From: Pseudomonadota bacterium
GTDB taxonomy: Bacteria; Myxococcota_A; Bradymonadia; Bradymonadales; GCA-2716585
Assembly: GCA_005804885.1 (NCBI GenBank)
Contig: SYOX01000417.1
Coordinates: 1-64,000, forward strand
Reading direction: 5' to 3'
DNA length: 64,000 bases
This document shows, in pieces, positions 8,204 to 16,916 of this stretch; the stretch's first letter is position 1; each line of letters starts with the position of its first letter. The notes beneath the pieces were generated by a model that saw only the letters and a list, made by a program, of their open reading frames with translations, ran no database searches and had not been told where the DNA came from. The position numbers were made by a program, and so were the translations under genes.

Positions 8204-10123
8204 TCAAACCAGGATGCCTGCGATCGTCGCGGTCATGAAGGCGGCTATGCTGCCGGCGATCATCGCCCGCAGCCCCAGCCGCGCCAGATCCTTGCGCCGC
8301 GAGGGCGCGATCGCGCCCAGGCCGCCGATCTGGATCGCGATCGAGCCAAAGTTGGCAAAGCCGCACAAGGCGTAGGTCGCGATCACCACCGAGCGCCGCG
8401 ACAGCGTTATCTCGGGGTCGTTGAGCATCCCGGCGAGGTTGATGTAGGCCACGAACTCGTTGAGGACCATCTTGGTGCCGAGCAGCTGGCCGATGTGGTA
8501 GCAGTCCTGCGGCGGCACGCCCATCGCTAAGGCCACGGGCCAGAACAGGTAGCCGAAGATCTCCTCGAAGCGCAGCACGTGCCAGGTCGACACGTCCGGC
8601 GCTCCCGCGCCGGCCAGCTCCTTCATCTGGTTGACGCAGCCGATCACGGCGCTGTCAGCCGGCGCCACGCAGCCCTCCGGGATCGTCAGCTTGTTGGCGG
8701 TGAAATACTCCACCAGCTCATTGAGCGAGCCGGTGTTGTACCAGGTGCTCGGCGCCCCCAAAAGGTAGTTGAGCATCGCGATCAGCGCCACGAAGGCCAG
8801 CAGCATCGCCGCCACGTTCAGCGCCAGCTGAAGCCCCTCGCCGGCCCCCCGCGCCGCCGCCTCGATGACGTTGGCGTCCACCTTCTCGACATCGCTCTTG
8901 AGCGTGCCCATCGTCACGGGCACCTCCGTCTCCGGGTACACGATCTTGCCGATGACCAGCGCCGCCGGCGCCGACATCACGCTGGCCGCGATCAGGTGGC
9001 CGGCGATCTCGGGGAAGACGCCGCTGAGCATCCCCACGTAGGCCGCCATCACACCGCCGGCCACCGTCGCGAACCCTCCCGTCATCACCGTCATCAGCTC
9101 CGACATCGTCATCTTGTCGATGAAGGGCTTGACCACCAGCGGCGCCTCCGTCTGACCCACGAAGATGTTGGCCGAGGCCGACAGCGTCTCGGCCCCGCTT
9201 GTGCCCATCAAGCGCACCATCACCCAGGCGAAGCTCTTGACCACGATCTGCATGATCCCAAGGTGATACAAGACCGTCATCAAGCTCGAAAAGAAGATGA
9301 TCGTCGGCAGCACCATGAAGGTGAAGTTGATCAGTGCCGGCTGCACCTCCCCGTTGCTCACGAAGCTGCCGAAGAGGAACTTCGACCCCTCGTTCGTAAA
9401 GCCCAGCAGCTTGTTGAAGCCGTCGTTGGCCAGATCAAAAAGATCACGACCGTAGGGCATCCAGAAGATCATCGCCGCGAAGACGACCTGCAGCACCGTC
9501 CCGACGATCACCAGCTTCCAGTCGACCTTCTTGCGGTTGTTGCTCATCAACCAGGACAGGAAGATGAAGACAAAAATCCCGAGGAAGGACACGGCCTTGC
9601 CCATGAACCCCTCCATGCCCTCGGACTCCCTCATCGGGTTCCTGAGCTTCGGCGGCGCCTGCGCGCCGCCCTGCGCCGACGGCCCCTCGTCGCCCGCCCC
9701 AGCGGCCTTGTCGCCCTCAGCGCCCGCCGCCGCGCCATCGGCGCCGACCTCTCCCTCGGGCGCCTTGTCGCCCTCGGCGGCCTTGTCGCCGCCATCGGCG
9801 GCCTGACCGCCGCCATCGGCGCCCGCAACGCCGCCGTCCGCAGCGCCGCCCGCGGCCTTATCGAGCGCGCCGCCATCCGCTGCGGCCTCGCCTCCATCGA
9901 CGGCGCCGCCGTCGACCGCGTCAGCCGGCGCGCCACCGGCCTGCGCCAGCGCCGGCTGGCCCTCCGACAGCAGGTTGCGCTCCGCCCGATCCTCGCTGAC
10001 CGACACGCCCACCGCGATGAGCACGGCGCACAGCCCCACGCCCATCCACGAGAGGCACTGCACGGCCCTGGCTACGTTGACCGCGAAGCGATCCCGCTTT
10101 TGATCTCGATCTTTCTCGTTCAT
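8204..10123 (-). CDS. nupC: Concentrative nucleoside transporter (CNT/NupC family) with long N-terminal extension
   Basis: 639 residues. The ATG at 10123 has GGAAGGA upstream at good spacing; further in-frame ATGs upstream would add 12 to 34 residues without a site. Residues 170-639 are a CNT cation/nucleoside symporter: alternating hydrophobic helices with the family hallmarks GQTEAPLVVKP and NEFVAYINLAG. Before this lie an extra hydrophobic helix (about residues 22-40) and a 105-residue Ala/Gly/Asp linker (about 55-158) full of ADGG and EGDKA units. Bacterial CNTs are usually about 400 residues and lack this. First gene of the nucleoside salvage operon; imports nucleosides for the PNP and deaminase. 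The linker's role is unknown. Confidence 0.92.
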   Translation of the reverse strand: MNEKDRDQKRDRFAVNVARAVQCLSWMGVGLCAVLIAVGVSVSEDRAERNLLSEGQPALAQAGGAPADAVDGGAVDGGEAAADGGALDKAAGGAADGGVAGADGGGQAADGGDKAAEGDKAPEGEVGADGAAAGAEGDKAAGAGDEGPSAQGGAQAPPKLRNPMRESEGMEGFMGKAVSFLGIFVFIFLSWLMSNNRKKVDWKLVIVGTVLQVVFAAMIFWMPYGRDLFDLANDGFNKLLGFTNEGSKFLFGSFVSNGEVQPALINFTFMVLPTIIFFSSLMTVLYHLGIMQIVVKSFAWVMVRLMGTSGAETLSASANIFVGQTEAPLVVKPFIDKMTMSELMTVMTGGFATVAGGVMAAYVGMLSGVFPEIAGHLIAASVMSAPAALVIGKIVYPETEVPVTMGTLKSDVEKVDANVIEAAARGAGEGLQLALNVAAMLLAFVALIAMLNYLLGAPSTWYNTGSLNELVEYFTANKLTIPEGCVAPADSAVIGCVNQMKELAGAGAPDVSTWHVLRFEEIFGYLFWPVALAMGVPPQDCYHIGQLLGTKMVLNEFVAYINLAGMLNDPEITLSRRSVVIATYALCGFANFGSIAIQIGGLGAIAPSRRKDLARLGLRAMIAGSIAAFMTATIAGILV

Positions 10124-10313
10124 CGGGTTGTCCTTCCGGGTGGCGACCTGTAACTTCATCCCATCGGCACGCCCGGAGGCGCGACATTGCCTTTGAGTGA
10201 GCCGCGACTGTTGAATGCGACACACCGCCGTCTATCCCAAGGATGCGGGGACTCGGCTCGACACAAACTACGGTGGTATCCGAGACGGATCTGCCCTGTC
10301 AACTCCACACACC

Positions 10314-10910
10314 ATGGCCTACCCCGCGCTCATCGACCGCGCCCTGGCAGCCGCAGCCATCGCGCACCAGCACCAGCTCCGCAAGAACCCCCTGCGACAG
10401 ATCCCCTACGTGGCCCATTGCGCCGCCGTCGGCGCCCTGCTCCTGCGCGCGGGCTTCGACGACCAGGTCGTCGCCGCCGGCATCCTCCACGACGCCGCCG
10501 AGGACACCGACCTCACCCTGGCCCAGATCGCCGACGCCTTCGGACAGCGCGTCGCCGACCTCGTCTCCGACGTCACCGAGCACGACAAGTCCCTCTCCTG
10601 GGAGGTCCGCAAGCGCGACTACCTCGAACACCTCCAGAGCGCCGACATCGACGCCCTGGCCATCGCCGCCGCCGACAAGCTCCACAACAACCGCGCCCTG
10701 CTCGACGTCCTCGACGAGCTCGCCGCCCTCGGCCTCCCACCCGACGCCGCCTGGGCCGCCTTCAAGCGCGGCCCGGCCTCCTCCGTCGCCTTCACCCGCC
10801 ACGCCTGCGACATCATCAAGGCCCAGACACACCGCGACCCTCGCCTCAAGACCCTCTGCGACGATCTCGACGCCTCCGTCAGCCTCCTCGAAGCCCACAT
10901 CGCTGCCTGA
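10314..10910 (+). CDS. HD-domain hydrolase, RelA/SpoT or MESH1-like
   Basis: 198 residues from the ATG at 10314 (MAYPALIDRALA). It is one HD phosphohydrolase domain of the small alarmone hydrolase type: PYVAHCAAV supplies the first His, ILHDAAEDTD is the HDxxEDT motif, and AADKLHNNRAL is the distal ADxLHN Asp motif. In SpoT and MESH1 these residues bind Mn2+ and remove pyrophosphate from (p)ppGpp. There is no synthetase, TGS or ACT domain, so it is a stand-alone hydrolase candidate. It is divergent from the nucleoside operon and convergent with the following lipase-like gene. No clear Shine-Dalgarno; a start at 10215 would add 33 residues without homology. Confidence 0.85.
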   Translation: MAYPALIDRALAAAAIAHQHQLRKNPLRQIPYVAHCAAVGALLLRAGFDDQVVAAGILHDAAEDTDLTLAQIADAFGQRVADLVSDVTEHDKSLSWEVRKRDYLEHLQSADIDALAIAAADKLHNNRALLDVLDELAALGLPPDAAWAAFKRGPASSVAFTRHACDIIKAQTHRDPRLKTLCDDLDASVSLLEAHIAA

Positions 10911-10968
10911 CCACCGCCCCCTTCTCACCCTCCGATCGGCGCGACCTGCGCCGAAGCCGAAGCCGAGA

Positions 10969-13068
10969 TCACTCGGGGTCGCAAGCGCCCTGGCAAAAAT
11001 TCTCTATCCTGCTGTCAACATTCAGGAATCTGTCCATCTGACGGATGGCGGAGGGGAGGCGCCGCACGCCCTCGTGGACCTCGTTCCTGGCCTCGGGGAA
11101 GTCGGCGGCGGTCCCGAGGGGCGGGTCGATCTTGAAGTCGAACTCGACCAGCGCGGAGCCTTCGAAGGGCGCCGCGACAAGCTCAAGGCCTGGGATGGGG
11201 CGGGCGGCGGGGTCGAGCAGGCGCAGGCCGAGGGCGCGGGCGTGGAGGTGCGAGGCGAGGTTGGGGACGGAGGTGTCGCCGATGCCGACCTGCATCAGGA
11301 CGCGGCGGTCGGGCGGGGACTCGGGCAGCGGGGCGTCCAGGAGCAGGGGGGCGTAGCTGATGGGATCGACCCGGTCAAAGCCGGTCTGCGTCATCGCGGC
11401 CCACTTCTGCTGATCCAGGGGATCGGCGATCTGGAGCTCGATCAGGTAGATGAAGGGCTTGAAGGGCAAGGCGCGGAACATCATCAGCGTGAAGGAGGCC
11501 CCCCCGACGCCCAGGACGATCCGCGAGATGTGGGGCGAGAGCGCCGCGTAGGTGGCGCCGAGGATGTGGCCCTGGCTGATGCCGTAGAAGACGATCTGGT
11601 CGGGATCGTAGAGCGGCGCTCCGCCCTCGCGCTGCAGGGCGGGCGCGTCGAGCAGGGCGCCGCGGGCCGCAAAGGTCGCCGCGATGAAGTTGGCCATGGC
11701 CTGATGGAGCCGGTCGGTGAAGACGAGCGCCTCGGAGGGCGCCTGGGTCAGCTTCTCGCCCAGGGGGAAGACGTCCGCGTTGCTCATCCCCCACCAGTCC
11801 ATGGCGATGACCACGACCCCGATCTGATCGGACATCTCGGCGACGAAGTCGCCGTCGATCTCCTCGCGGCCGCCGAGGAAGCCGTGGCCGTACTGCATCA
11901 GCCGGGCGGGCCCCTGCGCCGCCATCACGCTGCGCGGCACCAGGATCGTGAAGGGCACGGCCACCTCGCCGCGCGCCTCGACCTGCCCGGCGCCGTCGCG
12001 GTTGAGGCGCGCGTTGGGCTTGTCGTCCTCGATGAAGAGGGGGGCGGTGATCGTGCCGGTGATCCGCCGGGCGATGTGGGCGTTGACCTCCTCCTCGACC
12101 TCCTCGATGGTGACCTCGGGGGAGCGGTCATCAAAGCGCGCCATGACCTCGGCGCGCACCTTGAGCATGTCGGCGGTGGCTTGCTCCAGCGTCCCGGTGG
12201 TGAAGTCCCAGGCCAGCAGGAGGCCGCCGCGGTCCACCCCGGCGGCCTGGAGGGCGGGGAAGATCTCCGCCTCGTAGCGGGCCGACAGCGGCGCCAGGAC
12301 AGGGTCGCCGGCCGCCTGGGCGTCTCGCAGGCGCCGGAAGCCCTCTGGAGCCGAGACGGCCGCTCCCGCAGGCGTCCGAAGGCGCTGGATCGCCACGACG
12401 TAGCGGGCGCCGTTGTCGAGGCGACCCAGCGGCCGCAGGATCAGCGCGCGGCCGGCGTCGGACGCGGCCCTCGGGTCCAGCTCGGCGAAGTGCTCGACGA
12501 CCTCGACCGACGGCGGCTCGCCTCCATCGAGGCTTTTTTCGACCTTCAGGATGAGGGTGGCGCTCTCGGGGCTCAGGGAGGCGCGGGTGTCCCCGTCGTG
12601 GGCGACGAGGCCGGCCGGATCGACGCCCTCGGGGAAGAGGGCGAGGATGGGAGAGGCGACGGAGAAGCCGTCGGCGGGGTAGACGGCGGTGATGTCAATG
12701 ACGCCGTCGGCCTGATCATCGCCGTCGAAGACGCCGTCGGCCTGATCACCGCCGTCGGCCTGATCATCGCCGTCGGCCTGATCACCGCCGTCGTCGAGGC
12801 CTCCTGGGCCACCGGCGCTCCTCGGCCCGGCGCCTCCGTAGGCGACGCGGCGGCCCGAGGGCAGCGCGGGATCGGCGACCAGGAAGGCGTCCGAGGGGAA
12901 GGGCAGGAGGCAGTCGACGTCGGCGGCCAGCGGGTTGCACCCCTCGGGGATCTCCAGCGGGGGCAAGGTCGCCGCGACCGGCGGCTGGGATGGCTCCTCC
13001 TCGGCGCAGGCCCACAAGAGAGGCAGCGCGAGCGCGGCGAGCCACAAAACGCGGCGGTCCTGGATCAT
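10969..13068 (-). CDS. Secreted alpha/beta-hydrolase lipoprotein (lipase/esterase-like)
   Basis: 699 residues. The ATG at 13068 gives a signal peptide ending LLWAC. After a linker with short D-Q-A-D-G repeats (about residues 93-122) comes a beta-rich region (TAVYPADGFSVASP, LDNGARYVVAIQRL) like the N-terminal part of bacterial extracellular lipases. The hydrolase fold holds QYGHGFLGG (oxyanion region) and YGISQGHILG with the GxSxG nucleophile Ser near residue 498; HLHARAL or a nearby His/Asp would complete the triad. Outer-membrane or surface esterase/lipase activity is inferred. Convergent with the HD gene. The in-frame 18-bp repeats also occur in the alpha-2-macroglobulin gene of this window. 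Confidence 0.82.
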   Translation of the reverse strand: MIQDRRVLWLAALALPLLWACAEEEPSQPPVAATLPPLEIPEGCNPLAADVDCLLPFPSDAFLVADPALPSGRRVAYGGAGPRSAGGPGGLDDGGDQADGDDQADGGDQADGVFDGDDQADGVIDITAVYPADGFSVASPILALFPEGVDPAGLVAHDGDTRASLSPESATLILKVEKSLDGGEPPSVEVVEHFAELDPRAASDAGRALILRPLGRLDNGARYVVAIQRLRTPAGAAVSAPEGFRRLRDAQAAGDPVLAPLSARYEAEIFPALQAAGVDRGGLLLAWDFTTGTLEQATADMLKVRAEVMARFDDRSPEVTIEEVEEEVNAHIARRITGTITAPLFIEDDKPNARLNRDGAGQVEARGEVAVPFTILVPRSVMAAQGPARLMQYGHGFLGGREEIDGDFVAEMSDQIGVVVIAMDWWGMSNADVFPLGEKLTQAPSEALVFTDRLHQAMANFIAATFAARGALLDAPALQREGGAPLYDPDQIVFYGISQGHILGATYAALSPHISRIVLGVGGASFTLMMFRALPFKPFIYLIELQIADPLDQQKWAAMTQTGFDRVDPISYAPLLLDAPLPESPPDRRVLMQVGIGDTSVPNLASHLHARALGLRLLDPAARPIPGLELVAAPFEGSALVEFDFKIDPPLGTAADFPEARNEVHEGVRRLPSAIRQMDRFLNVDSRIENFCQGACDPE
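12700..12800 (-). repeat. In-frame 18-bp tandem repeat encoding D-Q-A-D-G units
   Basis: Inside the lipase-like gene, about five imperfect units of roughly 18 bp with plus-strand core GCCGTCGGCCTGATCA encode DGGDQADGDDQADG-type sequence in the linker after the lipidation site. The same core, in the same reading frame, recurs at 51121-51162 and in degenerate form at 52306-52350 in the alpha-2-macroglobulin gene. Confidence 0.75.
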
Positions 13069-13072
13069 AGGC

Positions 13073-13705
13073 TCAAATCTCGAAGGGGAAGTCGAACTCG
13101 ACGCCGCGTTCAAGGACCACGAGGTAGATGAGGTCGGGGCCGGGCAGCGCGACGAAGTCGTGCCGGGTGCCGTCGCCCATGACGCGCTCCTGCCCTCGGC
13201 GGACGATGGTGCCGTCCTCGTCCTGCAAGCCCCCCTGGAGGACGAGGACGATCTCGCTGCCCAGGTGGGTGTGCTCGGGGAAGGGCGCCCCGGCCTGGAC
13301 CTTGACGAAGCCCACCAGCGCGTCGGCCAGCTTCGGCCCGCCGCCAAAGTGGATCAGCGTCGCCTCGGCGCAGGGGCCGGGCACCCAGCTCGCCGCGTCG
13401 TCGATTCTGGCAAGAAGGGCGCGGGCTTGATCGAGGGTGTAATCGATCAAGGCGGCCACGCGCCCGGCGAAGGCGTCAAAGCGGCTGACCGAGGCGGTCG
13501 CCTCAAGGAGCCGCGCGAGCCCGTCTGCGGGCGGCGCGACGGGATCGAGCGACAGCGGCAGGGCGTTGAGGTCATCAAGACATCGGGCCAGCGCCCGCCG
13601 GGCATCGGGATCGGCGGCCAGGTGGCGCTCGACCTCGGCGCGCTCCTCGGCGTCGAGCAGGTCCATGGCGTAGAGCGCCAGGAGATCATCGAGGGCCATG
13701 CTCAT
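13073..13705 (-). CDS. ChrR-like anti-sigma factor with cupin domain
   Basis: 210 residues; start at 13705 chosen because its ATGA overlaps the stop of the ECF sigma gene, indicating translational coupling. The N-terminal 50 residues (LLALYAMDLLDAEERAEVERHLAADP) have the shape of the zinc anti-sigma domain of ChrR and RskA, but only one Cys (C42) and one His (H28) are in the expected region, so the usual Zn site is not complete. The C-terminal cupin has the ChrR-type ligand set H145, H147, E151 (FPEHTHLGSE) and H182 (TRHDF). ChrR holds its sigma factor inactive until singlet oxygen or other stress. Stress signal here is unknown. Confidence 0.85.
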   Translation of the reverse strand: MSMALDDLLALYAMDLLDAEERAEVERHLAADPDARRALARCLDDLNALPLSLDPVAPPADGLARLLEATASVSRFDAFAGRVAALIDYTLDQARALLARIDDAASWVPGPCAEATLIHFGGGPKLADALVGFVKVQAGAPFPEHTHLGSEIVLVLQGGLQDEDGTIVRRGQERVMGDGTRHDFVALPGPDLIYLVVLERGVEFDFPFEI

Positions 13706-14262
13706 GGCGCCCCCCCGGAGCCCTGGCCCAGACGATCGCGGAGCGCCGACAGCGCCGTGGCCGCGCGAGACTTCACCGTCCCGATCGGGATCGAGAGCGC
13801 CTCGGCGATCTCCGAGGAGGACATCCCCTTGAAGTAGGCCAGCTCCAGCACCGCCTGCTGCTTCTCGGGCAGAGCGGCCAGCGCCTCGCGCACGGCGAGG
13901 CGATCGAGCCCCACGGAGGGGTCCCCGTCGGACGAGGCCCGCTCGGCCATGCGCACGTCCTCCAGGCTCACCGAGCGGCTGCGGCCGGCTGACTTGCACA
14001 GATCCAGGGAGCGGCTCCGCACGCGGATCAAGAGCCAGGTGCGCACCTGCCCACGCCCAGAATCGTAATCCCCGGCCTTCTTCCAGACCTCCAGGAAGAC
14101 GTCGTGCAGGATGTCCTCGGCCTCGCGCCGGTTGCCCAGGACCTTGTAGGCCACCGCCATCATCACGGCGCTGTAGCGCGCGTAAAGATCGCTCAAAGCC
14201 CCCTGATCGCCCTGAGCGATCGCGAGAATGAGGTCCTCATCGCTGTTGATGATCTCTTGCAA
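13702..14262 (-). CDS. ECF RNA polymerase sigma factor
   Basis: 186 residues from the TTG at 14262 (QEIINSDEDLILAIAQGD). Region 2 contains LYARYSAVMMAVAYKVLGN and the DILHDVFLEVW motif of ECF factors; region 4 contains LPEKQQAVLELAYFKGMSSSEIAEALSIP-type helix-turn-helix sequence with GTVKSRAATALSALR. A longer in-frame start at 14421 is less likely because a good promoter (14299-14328) lies between it and the conserved region. It is followed with a 4-bp overlap by the cupin anti-sigma gene, so the pair should be an autoregulated stress switch of the RpoE/ChrR kind. The TTG lacks an obvious Shine-Dalgarno, so the exact start is uncertain. Confidence 0.9.
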   Translation of the reverse strand: MQEIINSDEDLILAIAQGDQGALSDLYARYSAVMMAVAYKVLGNRREAEDILHDVFLEVWKKAGDYDSGRGQVRTWLLIRVRSRSLDLCKSAGRSRSVSLEDVRMAERASSDGDPSVGLDRLAVREALAALPEKQQAVLELAYFKGMSSSEIAEALSIPIGTVKSRAATALSALRDRLGQGSGGAP

Positions 14263-14298
14263 CGCGAGAAACCGTGGTGGTCTAACGGCACTGGGTTG

Positions 14299-14328
14299 AA
14301 GGTAGCAGGTTCGCAGCTTTTGCGTCAA
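14299..14328 (-). promoter_or_regulatory. Probable promoter of the ECF sigma/anti-sigma pair
   Basis: Read on the minus strand: TTGACG (14328-14323), an 18-bp spacer, then TACCTT (14304-14299). It resembles a housekeeping promoter and lies 37 bp before the chosen TTG start. It does not show an ECF AAC-type -35 clearly, so autoregulation is not proven by the sequence. Confidence 0.5.
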
Positions 14329-14531
14329 CCGTCTTCTCCAGGGCCTCCGCCACGGCCCAGAGGCGATCCGCCGCCCCTGAACCTGCGCTGTCGCTTGCCG
14401 GTTTTGATGGCCGTTCGCCATGTTGATCCCTCAATGGTGTTCGAAGCTTGTTCGAAGCACCCCTTCCTCCCCCTCCATACGAAGGGAGCGCCTTGACGGA
14501 TCAAACAACCCTCGCTCGCGCACCAGGAGAA

Positions 14532-15311
14532 TCACCACAGCGCCTGCGTGATCACCGATCCCGACGCAGGCAGCGGCCCTCCAAGCGCCTCGGCGGCCCG
14601 CGACAGGATCACCGACGACACATGCGGCGTCCCGCCGAGCGCCCCGGCCAGCCACACCCGACGACCCCCGACCCTGAAGGGCACCTCCCGCCCCCCTGAC
14701 CCCGCCCACCCCAGCGAGGCCGGGATCGTCTCGCGCGTGTGGTAGCCCTCCGCGCTCATGAAGGGCACCGCCACGACCTCCCGGCCCTCGCACAGCGACA
14801 GCGCCTCCTCCACCCTCGGCGCGTCGTCCGTAAAGACCGCCACGACCTGCGCAAAGACCCCTCGCTCGCCCAGCCGCGCCGCGTGCTCCAGCGCCGCGCG
14901 CCTCGAACTCCCGCTGCGCGACGTCCCGTGCCCCACCAGCGCCAGCGCCACATCCCCGGCCGCCGCCTCCCCCCCGATCGCCTCCAGCGCCAGCGCCTCG
15001 ATCACCGCCCCGAGGCGCGCGTCCGTCCCCACCGGGGCGCTGACCGAGGCCGCCCTCCCGCCCCGGGCCAGCTCGCGCGGCAGGACCTCCCGCACGAAGT
15101 AGCCGTCCGACATGAAGAAGGGCACCACCGCGATCGGCTCGACCGACACCGGCCCCACCGCCTCGTGCCACCGAGGCGCCTCCTTCCAGAACCCCACCTG
15201 CACCTGATCGAAGATCCCCATCCGCACGATCGCCGCCGCGTGCGCGCGGACGGGCGCGCTCGACGCCTCGCCCTCCGACGCCCCATGCCCGAACAACACC
15301 AGCGACGGCAT
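14532..15311 (-). CDS. CbiX-like chelatase (sirohydrochlorin cobalto/ferrochelatase family)
   Basis: 259 residues with two homologous CbiX domains. The N-terminal half has LVLFGHGASEGE, with the conserved catalytic-type His at about residue 9, and VVPFFMSDGYFVREVLP; the second half repeats LALVGHGTSRSG and VVAVPFMSAEGYHTRETIP. CbiX enzymes insert Co2+ or Fe2+ into sirohydrochlorin, for cobalamin or siroheme. The two-domain form, about 250 residues, fits full-length CbiX. No other tetrapyrrole gene is visible in the window, so the metal and pathway are open. The gene stands alone between the ECF operon and the divergent pncB. Confidence 0.85.
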   Translation of the reverse strand: MPSLVLFGHGASEGEASSAPVRAHAAAIVRMGIFDQVQVGFWKEAPRWHEAVGPVSVEPIAVVPFFMSDGYFVREVLPRELARGGRAASVSAPVGTDARLGAVIEALALEAIGGEAAAGDVALALVGHGTSRSGSSRRAALEHAARLGERGVFAQVVAVFTDDAPRVEEALSLCEGREVVAVPFMSAEGYHTRETIPASLGWAGSGGREVPFRVGGRRVWLAGALGGTPHVSSVILSRAAEALGGPLPASGSVITQALW

Positions 15312-15497
15312 CTCAAACCCCCCCGCGCCCCCGATCTTCGACGCTGCGGCGCGCCCCGACCCCGTGATCTTAGCACCAGGCCCCGCGCCGCGCCCAGAGC
15401 TTGATCACGCCCCGGCAATGGCCCATCTTGGGCGCCGTCGACGTCGCACAGGGCCGACCTGTCTTCTGGAGCCACCCCTAGAGCCGCGAGCAGACCC

Positions 15498-16895
15498 TTG
15501 AGCGAGCACAAGCACCTCTCCATCGACCCCGCGTCCGCCTCCCTCGCCACGGACCTCTACCAAATCACGATGATGTACGCCTACTTCGCCGCTGGGATGG
15601 GCGGCCAGGCGACCTTCGAATACTTCGTCCGCAAGCTCCCGCGAAACCGCCGCTTCCTCGTCCTCGCTGGCCTGGAACAAGCCCTGGCCACCCTGCGCGA
15701 CCTGCGCTTCGACGGCCCCCAGATCGACTTCCTGCGCCAGACCCCCACCTTCTCCCAGGTCGGCGACCCCGCCACCCTCAACCAGTTTCTCGAATACTTG
15801 CGGGACTTTAGATTCACAGGAGAGGTGCGCGCGGCCCGAGAGGGGACGATCTTCTTCCCCAACGAGCCGGTGCTCCAGGTGACCGGGGATCTCCTGCAGG
15901 GTCAGCTCGTCGAGACCATCCTGCTCAGCACCTTGAACTACCAGACGCTGGTGGCCTCCAAGGCGGCCCGGATTCGCCTCGTGGCCGGCGACAGGACGCT
16001 CATCGACTTCGGCACGCGCCGGGCCCACGGCCCCCAGGCCGGGCTGATGGCCGCGCGCGCCGCCTTCGTCGGCGGCTTTGACGGCACCAGCAACGTGCTG
16101 GCCGCCCAGCTGCTCGGCATCCCGGCCGTCGGCACCGCCGCCCACGCCTACACGATGGCCTTCGAGCGCGAGCAGGACGCCTTCGCCCACTACCTCGACG
16201 CCTTCCCGGCCTCGACCACCCTGCTGATCGACACCTACGACACCTTGCGCGGCGCGCGCCGCGCAGCCGCCCTCGGCGCCGGCCTCAAGGGCGTCCGCCT
16301 CGACTCCGGCGACCTCGGCGCGCTCTCCGTCCAGGTCCGCGCCATCCTCGACGCCCAGGGCCTGACCGAGGCCAGGATCGTCGCCAGCAACGACCTCAAC
16401 GAGATCAAGATCCGCGACCTGCTCGCCGACGGCGCCCCCGTCGACGTCTTCGGCGTCGGCACCGAGCTCGTCACCAGCCGGGACGACCCCACCCTGAGCG
16501 GCGTCTACAAGCTCGTCGAGAAGATCGTCGACGGGCAGCCCTTCCCCACCATGAAGTTCTCCAGCGACAAGCCCAGCTACCCCGGCCGCAAGGACCTCTA
16601 CCGCCTGCTCGACGCCGACGGGCGCGCCGCCGCCGGCGTCCTGACCCAGGCCGGGGAGCCCCCGCTCCCCGAGGGCGCCATCCCCCTCCTGGAGCTCGTC
16701 TTCGAAGGCGGCCGACCCCTCGCCCCCCCCGAACCCATCGAGCGCCTCCGGGCGCGCACCCTCGAAGGGCTCAACGCCCTCCCCGACGCGCTGCGCGGGC
16801 TGGAGGGCGACCTCCACCCCCACCCCGTCACCCTCCACATCTCCCCAGACACCGAGGCCCTGATGGCGCGCTGCCTTGCCCGCTTCAACGACTGA
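15498..16895 (+). CDS. pncB: Nicotinate phosphoribosyltransferase
   Basis: 465 residues from a TTG start. The N-terminus SLATDLYQITMMYAYF is the classic NAPRTase opening. FGTRRAHGPQAG supplies the His (H177) that is phosphorylated in this family, GGFDGTSNVLAAQ and GVRLDSGDLGALS line the PRPP/phosphate site, and VFGVGTELVTSRDDP is conserved. The enzyme makes nicotinate mononucleotide from nicotinate and PRPP, the first Preiss-Handler step, with ATP hydrolysis. nadE follows after 21 bp on the same strand, so salvage entry and the last NAD step appear co-transcribed. The only nearby ATGs are inside conserved sequence, which supports the TTG. Confidence 0.94.
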   Translation: MSEHKHLSIDPASASLATDLYQITMMYAYFAAGMGGQATFEYFVRKLPRNRRFLVLAGLEQALATLRDLRFDGPQIDFLRQTPTFSQVGDPATLNQFLEYLRDFRFTGEVRAAREGTIFFPNEPVLQVTGDLLQGQLVETILLSTLNYQTLVASKAARIRLVAGDRTLIDFGTRRAHGPQAGLMAARAAFVGGFDGTSNVLAAQLLGIPAVGTAAHAYTMAFEREQDAFAHYLDAFPASTTLLIDTYDTLRGARRAAALGAGLKGVRLDSGDLGALSVQVRAILDAQGLTEARIVASNDLNEIKIRDLLADGAPVDVFGVGTELVTSRDDPTLSGVYKLVEKIVDGQPFPTMKFSSDKPSYPGRKDLYRLLDADGRAAAGVLTQAGEPPLPEGAIPLLELVFEGGRPLAPPEPIERLRARTLEGLNALPDALRGLEGDLHPHPVTLHISPDTEALMARCLARFND

Positions 16896-16916
16896 ACTCG
16901 CCCTCCAAGGACGCCC

